The notes below the pieces were generated by a model, which saw only the letters and a program-made list of their open reading frames with translations, had not been told where the DNA came from and did no database searches. From Nitrospira sp. (lineage in GTDB: Bacteria > UBA9089 > CG2-30-40-21 > SBAY01), in contig SBAY01000134.1 of NCBI GenBank assembly GCA_005239945.1, positions 1-7,611 of the forward strand: 7,611 nt of DNA, written 5' to 3'. The position numbers and the translations under genes were made by a program. Numbering within the stretch: the first letter of the stretch is position 1; each line of letters starts with the position of its first letter. Positions 1-6,784 of this stretch are shown one piece after another.

Positions 1-1
1 C

Positions 2-76
2 AAAGAGCTTTTAATCTGGAGCCACCAACAAGGGAAAATGGGCAAAACCATTGAATCTGTATTGGCAACTCTCTAA
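2..76 (+). CDS. Possible C-terminal end of an upstream gene (partial, unidentified)
   Basis: An open frame enters from the left edge and stops at TAA 74-76, giving 24 residues that end in GKTIESVLATL. The mix of charged and hydrophobic residues is plausible for a protein tail, but it is far too short to identify. Frame 1 is also open here, to about position 225, but it runs through the hairpin repeats, so I prefer this shorter frame. No family call is possible. The gene would lie on the same strand as everything else in the window. Confidence 0.25.
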   Translation, partial: KELLIWSHQQGKMGKTIESVLATL

Positions 77-149
77 AAAACGCAAAAGTTCAGTTAATAT
101 TTTTTTATTAATAGAGAATAAAGGTATTATACCAGTTATCAGTTGTGAA

Positions 150-173
150 AATAATGTCACCCCTTTGGGGTTT
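150..173 (+). repeat. Hairpin repeat, copy A (24 nt)
   Basis: The unit starts AATAATGTC and continues into a 5-bp stem, ACCCC (159-163) with GGGGT (167-171), closed by a TTT loop. It matches the reverse complement of copy C (243-266) at 22 of 24 positions. Copies A and C can therefore each form a small hairpin or pair with each other into one long stem. It lies in non-coding sequence about 125 nt before the intron remnant. Confidence 0.75.
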
Positions 174-199
174 AATTGTAGTTGTTCAACAAATGCTAC

Positions 200-223
200 A
201 ATAATATCATCCCTTCGGGATTA
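200..223 (+). repeat. Hairpin repeat, copy B (24 nt)
   Basis: This copy starts AATAATATCA and forms the stem ATCCC (209-213) with GGGAT (217-221), loop TTC. It matches copy C (reverse complement) at 19 of 24 positions. Two of the five differences are the two sides of the same stem pair (C-G in A and C, T-A here), so the hairpin is kept although the bases changed. Flanking bases extend the match to copy C: CTACAATAATATCA at 196-209 is the exact reverse complement of 257-270. Confidence 0.75.
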
Positions 224-242
224 AATGCAAATTATTAAAGGC

Positions 243-266
243 AAACCCCAACGGGGTGATATTATT
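243..266 (-). repeat. Hairpin repeat, copy C (24 nt, inverted)
   Basis: This is the same unit as copies A and B in the opposite orientation. The stem is ACCCC (245-249) with GGGGT (253-257), loop AAC. With copy B it forms a perfect 14-bp inverted repeat (196-209 against 257-270) enclosing both small hairpins, an arrangement that could behave as a cruciform or a miniature element of about 75 bp. I see no clear target-site duplication on either side. The copy ends 28 nt before domain V of the intron remnant. Confidence 0.75.
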
Positions 267-298
267 GTAGAGGCACTAAGACACGAAAACCTGTCGGT

Positions 299-385
299 AA
301 GCCGTGTGCGGAAAAACCGCATGCACGGTTTGATGAGGGGGCAGATGAAATGAATGATAGTTCAGGGATTCTGCCTCTACTCTAC
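299..385 (+). mobile_element. Group II intron 3' remnant (domains V and VI)
   Basis: Positions 299-331 fold as a group II intron domain V. The catalytic AGC triad is at 300-302. A lower 9-bp helix (299-307 with 323-331) is followed by a two-base bulge (A321, T322), then an upper GCGG/CCGC helix with an A-rich loop (312-316). The element is one base shorter than the usual 34 nt, and the loop is AAAAA rather than a plain GNRA loop. The sequence after it (from 332) suits domain VI: GGCAGA 340-345 pairs with TCTGCC 370-375, A379 is a candidate bulged branch-point adenosine, and the intron would end at A384-C385, matching the usual AY end. No reverse transcriptase/maturase or domains I-IV can be seen upstream, where hairpin repeats occupy the space. 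It is probably a decayed or truncated copy. Confidence 0.7.
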
Positions 386-441
386 TGGCAAATTTCTTAA
401 GTTTTTTCATGCCTATCTGAACAGTAACCAAAATTTTTCCC

Positions 442-484
442 TTGCCAAATTTCAATCTATGTGGTAATATAGTGGTAATATAAT
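442..484 (+). promoter_or_regulatory. Candidate promoter of the large exported-protein gene
   Basis: TTGCCA (442-447) lies 17 nt before TAATAT (465-470), a fair sigma-70 pair giving a start point near 477. A perfect TATAAT also sits at 479-484, touching the ATG at 485, but it has no good -35 at the right distance. If that box is used, transcription would begin near 491, where an in-frame second ATG lies, giving a leaderless message. No strong Shine-Dalgarno precedes either ATG (only a weak GGT at 474-476). Prediction from sequence only. Confidence 0.4.
461..482 (+). repeat. Perfect tandem 11-bp repeat before the large gene
   Basis: GTGGTAATATA occurs twice with no gap (461-471 and 472-482). 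Each copy carries a -10-like AT-rich box, and the second copy ends two bases before the ATG at 485. Gain or loss of one 11-bp unit would move the TTGCCA to -10 spacing and the ribosome-entry region by about one helical turn. Confidence 0.85.
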
Positions 485-3400
485 ATGACCATGTGTAAAA
501 TAATTATTTTTTGCCTACCTTTATTTATATTATTTTCAGGACAGGCGGCGGCGGATGAGCCTTTAAGGGTAATTTGTGTCCCCTGGTATAATTCTGCTAA
601 TGCTCATCAGACATGGGACGGGAAAGAGATTATTCTTAAAGGAACATGCAAGGGTGGTACAGGAACATTAAAATACCGGTGGGATTTTGGGGATGGCAAG
701 CCAACTGTTACTGGAATAGTAACTAATCCCTACGCAATTTCGGCTACACACACATATACCGGAACCGAAAATACGATATTTATCGCTAACCTGAGCGTTA
801 CTGATGCCCAGAATAATAGGGCAACTGATACCTATCGAGTAAAGATAAAAGAGGCAGGGAATCGGCTAGTAGAAATAGATGTTGCTGTTGATAATGCCTT
901 ATGGTATCTCCACACTCAACAGACACGACTAATAAAAAATGGTACGGAATGTGGCTATTGGCAATCAGGTAATTATTATGTCTCGCCTACCTCTGCCGCT
1001 ATCGAGGCATTTGAGAATACCGGTAGATTACCGGGTGGGGATAGAAAGGAAGACCCATATATAGAAACAGTCGAGCGGGGATTTAATGACCTCTGGACAC
1101 GATGTAAGGGGGTTACCATTGGCACACAAACTGCTGGGAACCCGGATACAAATGGTAATGGAATAGCGATTGGGATTAGTAGTGGGGAGCAAACCTATGA
1201 ACTTGGTCAAATGATGATGGCTATAGTTGGCAGTCGTCAACCGGAGCGAATAACCGCAACAGGTCCACAAAATGTAATCAATCGGACATACCGGGATATA
1301 CTACAAGATATGGTGGATTATTGTGCCTTTGCCCAAAGTGATGAGGGGACTAAAACTCAAGGAAGAGGCGGGTGGCAATATAGGGCTTATGACAATGAAA
1401 ATGGAACCAGTGATAATTCCGCTACTCAATGGCCGGTCATAGGATTAGCGGCGGCACAAACCGACCCATGGAATATCTTTGCCCCAAAATTTGTTAAAGA
1501 TGAATTAGACATCTGGCTGAATTATAGTCAGGATACGGATGGAGGATTTGGTTATACATCACCAGGTAGTTGGAAAAATTGTGCCAAGACAGGTGCTGGA
1601 ATATGTGATTTAGCCTATGTTGGTTATGAAAGTAGCACCCCAAGGGTTGTCCGGGCAATCGATTTTCTGGTTACCCACTGGAATGATACCTCTTATACCA
1701 ATGAACATTTTGGTAATTTATATGCTATGTATTCAATCATGAAAGCATTTCGGCTTTCATATCTGCCTATAGAAACTATTGGGACACATACCTGGTACAC
1801 GGAATATAGTGATTATCTATTAAGCCATCAATATCCTGATGGACACTTTGAGCAAACAGGGTATCTAAAAGATAATATATCCCCATCATTAGCTACCGCC
1901 TGGGGGATACTTATTCTGATTAAATCCTTATTCAGTGCCCCACCAGTAGCCGTGGCAGAGTTTTATCCACAAGTGCCTATAGTCGGTCTCCCTATAACCT
2001 TTGTGGGGACCAAATCATACCACCTTGACACCAAAAAGGTCATTAATTTATTGGAGTGGGATTTTGAAAATGACGGCTTTTTTGATGCCACAGGCTCTAT
2101 CACTACCCACACATACTCCCAGCCGGGGGTTTACTCTGTCCTCTTAAAGGTAATCGATGATGTGAGTTCGACAGGTGAGGATATAATTAAAATCAGACCG
2201 GTAGTAGCACCAGCAACGGTAACTATTTCCCCTGGTTCTGTCACTATTTCCGTAGTAAAAACTATGACCATCACCGCTGTAGTAAAAGATGGCTTAGGGA
2301 ATTTAGCCGAGGATGGCACTTTGGTCAATTGGTCTGCTACACTCGGCAGTATAACCGCATTGTCCACCACGATTAATGGGTCAGCCGGGGCAATTTATTA
2401 TGCACTAACAAAAGTTGGCCCAGGGACTATCACCGCCAGGGTAGTCGGGGGAGAAAATCCTGCTAATTCTATTCCTGTTGAGGTAACCAATGGATTACTC
2501 CATCATTTTAATTTTGAGCCGATTGCTACCCAAACCGCAGGAATACCTTTTACTACCACTATCACGGCCGTAGATGCCTGGAATAACACGGTTATTGATT
2601 TTAAAGGCACGGTTAGCCTGACTAATCTTACGGGAACAATTACCCCTGGCATTATTACCAACTTTAAAGATGGCAAATATTCCGGGACCGTAGCTGTATT
2701 TAACACCGGCTTAGTAAAAATCAAGGCTGATGCTGCCGGTAAAACAGGCATAAGCAATCCATTTGTGGTTCAACCGAATGAAATCTCTTATTTTCGGTTT
2801 GATAAAATCGGCACGCAAACTGCAGGCATCGGCTTCCGCGTCAATATTAACGCCTATGATAATTGGGGTAATACCGCCACTACATTTTTCGGAAGTGTCC
2901 AATTAAGTGTTGAACCCTATCAAAGCGGCACCTTTAACCAGGGTAAATGGGCAGGCACGGTAACCATTAAGAAATCAGGCACAACAAGTATTACTGCCAT
3001 GTTCAACGATAAATCAGGCAGAAGCAATTCCTTTATGGTTAAACCTAATATCCTCGCTTACTTTACACTCGGAACAATCACCACTCAGACAGCCGGGGTA
3101 GGTTTCCCAATTACCATCACGGCTTATGATACCTATGGTAACATCGCTGAATATAATAATATTGCCAAACTTGAAGATACCACCAGGACCATTCAACCTG
3201 TGGTTACAACCAATTTTAACCAGGGAATATGGCTGGGAACGGTTTTGATTAATCAAGCAGGGACTTCGGCTATCAAAGCCCTGTCCGGAACTAAAACCGG
3301 GCTAAGTAATGTCTTTTACATAAACACGGCTGAATTGACCTATATAACCGTATCACCAAAGATTCTGGAATTAACCGTTGCCCATCCTGGGACATTAACC

Positions 3401-5146
3401 GCCCGGGGATATGATGAACATCAGAATGAACTCCTGAATTTTAGTTGTGACTGGGAGGTAATCCCAAATATAGGCTATTTTAATCCGGGGATTGGCTCAA
3501 ATACCACTGCCACAGGTGCTACCTGCTTTACTGCGGGTTCATTGGCGACTAAAGGGGTAATAAAGGCATTTGTTGGTAATATATTCGATACAGCTACCGT
3601 GACCATTCATCCCGGTTCCTTATCTTCTATCATTATCCTGCCAGATGCCACAACTACGGTTGTCACCGGTTCAAAAATCTTTAAGGCACAAGGGTATGAT
3701 GAATATGGGAATGAGGTGGTCATAAATGGTAAGTGGCAAGTGGTAAGTGGGCTTGGAACCCTAACCTCTGTTACTGCTACCACGACTACCTTCATTGCCG
3801 GCACAAAGACAGGGGAGGAGATATTAGCCTATCAAGAAGGTGAAGTAATGGGAACTGCTGTTATCAGCCTTATGCCGGACTCATTAGACCACTTTGTCTT
3901 CGGTCCTATCGGCACTCAAGTAGCCGGACAAGAATTCGAAATTACTATTACCGTCTGTGATAAACATGGGAATACCATAAAAGGGCTTAAGTTTTTTGGG
4001 ACTTTATCCGATACGAGTAAAACTATTATGCCTGAGAGTATCAGTCGTTTTGAATTTGGCGTCTGGCGAGGAAAGGTCTATATTATCAAGGCAATCGATG
4101 AAACGATTATCACTATCCTTTCACAGGGTAAAATGGGGATTTCCGCACCGTTTGAAGTCTTACCGTCAATCGTTGACTGTTTTAAGATTGGTTCCATTGC
4201 CACCCAACTTTGTCATCAATCTTTTGCCGCTACCGTAGAGGCATTCGATATTTATAGCAATATTGCCGATTATAACGGTAGTTTTACCTTAACTGATACT
4301 ACTAAGGCTTTCAAAAGAACTTGTAATTTCACCTCAGGGACATGGACAGGGACCGTTACCTTACCCAGACCTATGCCGGATGTAGAACTAACAGCAACCG
4401 GGATTAAGACAGCCAGGAGCAATCCCTTTTTTGTTTTGATAGACCACACTAAAGATGAAATTTTCTCGGAAGAAAATGTAGCCCTGGATATGAAGGCACA
4501 TTTTCTACCGGATGACTATTATCCTGTTATTATAAAGAATCCAACAGATGCCGGGGTTACTACGGCTAATTATTATACGGATAAAAACCCTGTGGTCAGA
4601 AAGATTCCTGATACAGTCTATAAAATCGAGGCTTACAATGACAAAAGGGAGGTTTTGACTAATAGCTCTGGTACAGGCTCGGCAGTCCTTACTATTAATT
4701 ATAAGCAAGATGACATTACTCGACTAGGGATAGAAGAGACAACCTTAAAGATTTATGAATTGAAAAATAATAGATGGGTACCACTTGAATCTTCGAAGGT
4801 CAATCCGGATGGGAATAATGTCTCTGCCTCGATTAGCCAGCTTGGAACTTACCTCATCATGGGTGCTATTGCCCCTGTGGACTTTTCTAATTTTGTGGTT
4901 TATCCCAATCTATTCAAACCAGTAAGAGGGGATGAGAAAATCATATTTGAGGGATTACCGCCTAATTCTACTATCAGAATTTATGACATCTCGGGTAGTT
5001 TGCTCAGGTGCATCGAAAATGTCAGTGCTGTTTATGAATGGGATGTCAAGGATTCTCGTTCCAGGGATGTCGCCAGCGGGGTGTATATTTATATAGTTAC
5101 TTATAATGACAAAAAGAGGACCGGGAAATTGGCTATCGTGCGATAA
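485..5146 (+). CDS. Large exported multidomain protein: PKD, alpha/alpha-toroid, PKD, Ig-like repeats, sorting-type tail
   Basis: The protein has 1553 residues. Residues 1-23 form a signal peptide (hydrophobic core IIIFCLPLFILFSG, cleavage likely after AAA). ATG 491 (Met3) is an equally good start. Residues 24-122 are a PKD domain (WDFGDG 66-71). Residues 128-483 are probably an alpha/alpha-toroid like prenyltransferase/squalene-cyclase repeats: YELGQMMMAI 238-247, GGWQYR 295-300, ATQWPVIGLAAA 313-324, DGGFGY 352-357, PDGHFE 451-456. The cyclase DXDD acid motif is not seen, so I do not infer catalysis. Residues 484-575 are a second PKD (WDFENDG, HTY). Residues 576-670 are Big/invasin-like. 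Residues 671-1322 hold seven Ig-like modules. Residues 1323-1461 form a beta-rich domain with a YELKNNRWVPL motif. Residues 1462-1553 resemble the Por/type IX or FlgD-like C-terminal tail (TIRIYDISG, ASGVYIYIV, GKLAIVR end). It is probably cell-surface or secreted. Adhesion or glycan binding is a guess, and the function is unknown. It appears monocistronic: a new promoter follows before serS. Confidence 0.9.
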   Translation: MTMCKIIIFCLPLFILFSGQAAADEPLRVICVPWYNSANAHQTWDGKEIILKGTCKGGTGTLKYRWDFGDGKPTVTGIVTNPYAISATHTYTGTENTIFIANLSVTDAQNNRATDTYRVKIKEAGNRLVEIDVAVDNALWYLHTQQTRLIKNGTECGYWQSGNYYVSPTSAAIEAFENTGRLPGGDRKEDPYIETVERGFNDLWTRCKGVTIGTQTAGNPDTNGNGIAIGISSGEQTYELGQMMMAIVGSRQPERITATGPQNVINRTYRDILQDMVDYCAFAQSDEGTKTQGRGGWQYRAYDNENGTSDNSATQWPVIGLAAAQTDPWNIFAPKFVKDELDIWLNYSQDTDGGFGYTSPGSWKNCAKTGAGICDLAYVGYESSTPRVVRAIDFLVTHWNDTSYTNEHFGNLYAMYSIMKAFRLSYLPIETIGTHTWYTEYSDYLLSHQYPDGHFEQTGYLKDNISPSLATAWGILILIKSLFSAPPVAVAEFYPQVPIVGLPITFVGTKSYHLDTKKVINLLEWDFENDGFFDATGSITTHTYSQPGVYSVLLKVIDDVSSTGEDIIKIRPVVAPATVTISPGSVTISVVKTMTITAVVKDGLGNLAEDGTLVNWSATLGSITALSTTINGSAGAIYYALTKVGPGTITARVVGGENPANSIPVEVTNGLLHHFNFEPIATQTAGIPFTTTITAVDAWNNTVIDFKGTVSLTNLTGTITPGIITNFKDGKYSGTVAVFNTGLVKIKADAAGKTGISNPFVVQPNEISYFRFDKIGTQTAGIGFRVNINAYDNWGNTATTFFGSVQLSVEPYQSGTFNQGKWAGTVTIKKSGTTSITAMFNDKSGRSNSFMVKPNILAYFTLGTITTQTAGVGFPITITAYDTYGNIAEYNNIAKLEDTTRTIQPVVTTNFNQGIWLGTVLINQAGTSAIKALSGTKTGLSNVFYINTAELTYITVSPKILELTVAHPGTLTARGYDEHQNELLNFSCDWEVIPNIGYFNPGIGSNTTATGATCFTAGSLATKGVIKAFVGNIFDTATVTIHPGSLSSIIILPDATTTVVTGSKIFKAQGYDEYGNEVVINGKWQVVSGLGTLTSVTATTTTFIAGTKTGEEILAYQEGEVMGTAVISLMPDSLDHFVFGPIGTQVAGQEFEITITVCDKHGNTIKGLKFFGTLSDTSKTIMPESISRFEFGVWRGKVYIIKAIDETIITILSQGKMGISAPFEVLPSIVDCFKIGSIATQLCHQSFAATVEAFDIYSNIADYNGSFTLTDTTKAFKRTCNFTSGTWTGTVTLPRPMPDVELTATGIKTARSNPFFVLIDHTKDEIFSEENVALDMKAHFLPDDYYPVIIKNPTDAGVTTANYYTDKNPVVRKIPDTVYKIEAYNDKREVLTNSSGTGSAVLTINYKQDDITRLGIEETTLKIYELKNNRWVPLESSKVNPDGNNVSASISQLGTYLIMGAIAPVDFSNFVVYPNLFKPVRGDEKIIFEGLPPNSTIRIYDISGSLLRCIENVSAVYEWDVKDSRSRDVASGVYIYIVTYNDKKRTGKLAIVR
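2495..4450 (+). repeat. Seven Ig-like modules within the large protein
   Basis: Residues 671-1322 divide into modules at 671-766, 767-856, 857-950, 951-1045, 1046-1133, 1134-1229 and 1230-1322. Modules 1, 2, 3, 6 and 7 share one plan: an aromatic opening strand, an IxTQTAG-type motif followed by a Phe, then ITAxDxxGN, a G-x-W/Y-x-GTV strand, and a closing G-x-SNxF strand. The motif decays in module 6 (TQVAG) and module 7 (TQLCH). Modules 4 and 5 are a different subtype, with GYDEHQN/GYDEYGN and a W-x-V strand, closer to bacterial Big domains. At base level the modules are diverged, so this is an old duplication and not a recent tandem expansion. Confidence 0.85.
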
Positions 5147-5233
5147 GAAGATTTCTCGTGATGAATCAAGGTTTTCCTTTTCCACCCTTTACCCTGAAAA
5201 TTTACTCTTCAGAACTGCTTTGCAAAAAAACTC

Positions 5234-5263
5234 TTGACAAATTTAAGGTTATCATTGTATAAT
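5234..5263 (+). promoter_or_regulatory. Sigma-70 promoter for the serS-comF operon
   Basis: TTGACA (5234-5239) and TATAAT (5258-5263) both match the consensus exactly and are separated by 18 nt, so transcription should start near 5270. It lies 88 nt past the stop of the large gene and 231 nt before serS. It therefore gives serS its own promoter and a leader of about 225 nt. This is the strongest promoter-like sequence I see in the window. Confidence 0.8.
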
Positions 5264-5269
5264 ATATCC

Positions 5270-5494
5270 TACTTGTACGATTCTCCCTACCACCGTATAT
5301 TGCACTCTTAGAACCTATCCGAAAAGTTGGAAGTCCGAACTTGTTCGGGGGTGTTTTTTCTCAACAAGGTGAGGCATCCATCGCTTTTTTTTTAGATAGG
5401 CACTTAATCACTTTATAAGTCACTAAAAGTTCACTTAGGAGAAAAAGTGTGTGTAAAAACTACCTTGAGAAAGAAAGCAAGGAAATAAAGAATT
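5270..5494 (+). promoter_or_regulatory. Long 5' leader of serS, possible attenuator
   Basis: The leader of about 225 nt is long for two housekeeping genes. It contains a terminator-like hairpin (5335-5348) with a T6 run, and a second run of nine Ts at 5385-5393. It also has alternative pairings: CCGAA occurs twice (5319-5323 and 5335-5339) and both can pair with TTCGG 5344-5348, and CCTATC 5314-5319 can pair with GATAGG 5395-5400 around the whole hairpin. Such competing folds suit transcription attenuation. I do not find the T-box consensus common before Firmicutes serS genes. The ribosome binding site AAGGA (5479-5483) lies 11 nt before the serS ATG. Confidence 0.4.
5334..5359 (+). terminator. 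Terminator-like hairpin in the serS leader
   Basis: CCGAA (5335-5339) pairs with TTCGG (5344-5348) around a CTTG loop, with a T-G wobble extending the base. GGGTG then leads into six Ts (5354-5359). The stem is short, so termination may be weak or conditional. It sits about 65 nt after the predicted start of transcription, so it can act only on the serS transcript or on read-through from the large gene, whose stop is about 190 nt upstream and has no clear terminator of its own. Confidence 0.45.
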
Positions 5495-6784
5495 ATGATT
5501 AATATTAAATTTATTCGTGAAAATTTAGATAAAGTCCAGGCGGCATTCCGGTCCCGCGGGATTGCAGAAAATTTATTAGATGAGGTTATCTCCTTAGATG
5601 AAAGAAGAAGGGCTATTATTGTCGAATTAGAGGAGGGACAACATCTACGCAAGACCACCTCTTCCGAAATAGGGCGATTAAAGAAGGAAGGGAAGGATAT
5701 AACCGAGTTATCTCAACAGATGCGGCAGGTAGGGGGAAAAATCAAGGAGTTAGAGAAGGAATTAAAGGAAACAGAGGATAGCCTGAATCAGAAATTACTC
5801 TTCTTGCCTAACCTGCCTCATCAAAGTGTGCCTTATGGTAAGACAGGTGAGGATAACCCGGTAGTGAAAACCTGGGGTGAGCCAACAAAATTTTCCTATG
5901 AACCCAAATCACATTTTGAACTGGGGGAAAATCTTGGGATATTAGACTTTGAAGCCTCGGCTAAAATCACCGGGACAAGGTTTGCACTCTACAAAGGCCC
6001 GGGGGCAAAATTAGAGCGGGCATTGATCAATTTTATGTTGGATTTGCATACAAAAGAACATGGCTATCAAGAGGTGCTTCCTCCCTTTATGGTTAATAGT
6101 GCGTCAATGACAGGGACAGGACAACTCCCAAAGTTCAAAGAAGACCTGTTTAAATGTGAAGGGACAGATTATTACCTTGTTCCAACCGCTGAGGTTCCGG
6201 TAACAAATATCCATCGAGAGGAAATTCTAAGGGGTGAAGACCTACCCATTTATTACACGGCTTATACCCCGTGCTTTCGGGCAGAGGCAGGCGCTTACGG
6301 CAAGGATACAAAAGGGCTAATCAGACAACACCAATTTAATAAGGTAGAATTGGTCAAATTCACTAAGCCTGAGGATTCGGACGCTGAGTTAGAAAAATTA
6401 CTAAACGATGCAGAAGAGGTTTTGAAAAAACTGGAAATACCCTATCGAGTTGTTGTCTTATGTACCGGGGATTTAGGTTTTGCCTCAGCCAAAACCTATG
6501 ATATTGAAGCCTGGATGCCCGCCTCAGGTGGCTACCGGGAGATTTCGTCCTGTAGTAATTTTGAAGACTTTCAGGCAAGACGGGCCATGATTAGATTCAA
6601 AAGAACCTCTGACTCTAAACCCGAATTTGTTCATACCCTGAATGGCTCGGGATTGGCTATTGGGCGGACAGTAGTGGCTATTTTAGAAAATTACCAGTTG
6701 CCGGACGGCAAGGTGGCTATTCCAAAGGCACTACAGAGTTACATGGATGGAATTGAAACAATATGTCCTCTAAAACCTATTTGA
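5495..6784 (+). CDS. serS: Seryl-tRNA synthetase
   Basis: This cytoplasmic class II aminoacyl-tRNA synthetase joins serine to tRNA-Ser (and tRNA-Sec where present) using ATP. Its 429 residues are typical of bacterial SerRS. The start MINIKFIREN matches the usual N-terminus, and AAGGA lies 11 nt upstream. Residues 1-110 are the long antiparallel coiled-coil arm that grips the tRNA long variable arm (charged, heptad-like, about 30-100). The catalytic core shows the serine-binding TAE (231-233), motif 2 with FRAE (261-264), the SSCSNFEDFQARR stretch (351-363) and motif 3 GSGLAIGRT (384-392) with its ATP-binding Arg. No key residue is missing and there is no frameshift. The last 22 nt overlap the following gene. 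Expression is probably from the promoter at 5234-5263 through a long leader. Confidence 0.98.
   Translation: MINIKFIRENLDKVQAAFRSRGIAENLLDEVISLDERRRAIIVELEEGQHLRKTTSSEIGRLKKEGKDITELSQQMRQVGGKIKELEKELKETEDSLNQKLLFLPNLPHQSVPYGKTGEDNPVVKTWGEPTKFSYEPKSHFELGENLGILDFEASAKITGTRFALYKGPGAKLERALINFMLDLHTKEHGYQEVLPPFMVNSASMTGTGQLPKFKEDLFKCEGTDYYLVPTAEVPVTNIHREEILRGEDLPIYYTAYTPCFRAEAGAYGKDTKGLIRQHQFNKVELVKFTKPEDSDAELEKLLNDAEEVLKKLEIPYRVVVLCTGDLGFASAKTYDIEAWMPASGGYREISSCSNFEDFQARRAMIRFKRTSDSKPEFVHTLNGSGLAIGRTVVAILENYQLPDGKVAIPKALQSYMDGIETICPLKPI

Noticed and set aside
1..225. Open frame 1 from the left edge to about position 225
   Set aside because: It runs through the hairpin repeats and gives low-complexity peptide there. 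The shorter frame ending at 76 is more natural, though neither is certain.
150..266. Possible CRISPR array made of the three hairpin repeats
   Set aside because: One copy is inverted, the spacing is uneven, the copies differ at several positions and no cas gene is in view. A dispersed palindromic repeat explains them better.
1178..1192. SSGEQ (residues 232-236) as a complement-like thioester site
   Set aside because: The thioester cysteine is replaced by serine and the flanking sequence does not match the conserved motif. It is better read as part of a generic toroid helix (YELGQMMMAI follows).
3996..4238. Same-strand 80-codon frame inside the large gene
   Set aside because: It is out of frame within Ig module 6, has no ribosome site and the composition is that of a shifted reading of the real frame.
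1028..5185. Several antisense open frames of 60-85 codons across the large gene, and similar ones in serS and comF
   Set aside because: They lie opposite strongly supported coding sequence, have no family features and no convincing start signals, so they are shadows of the real genes.
5273..5311. Twelve-codon leader peptide (TTG start, two serine codons) upstream of serS
   Set aside because: It begins almost at the predicted transcription start, has no ribosome binding site and has no run of serine codons.
5270..5494. T-box riboswitch before serS
   Set aside because: No AGGGTGGNACCGCG-type T-box sequence is present, and the hairpin that is present is not preceded by a recognisable specifier stem.
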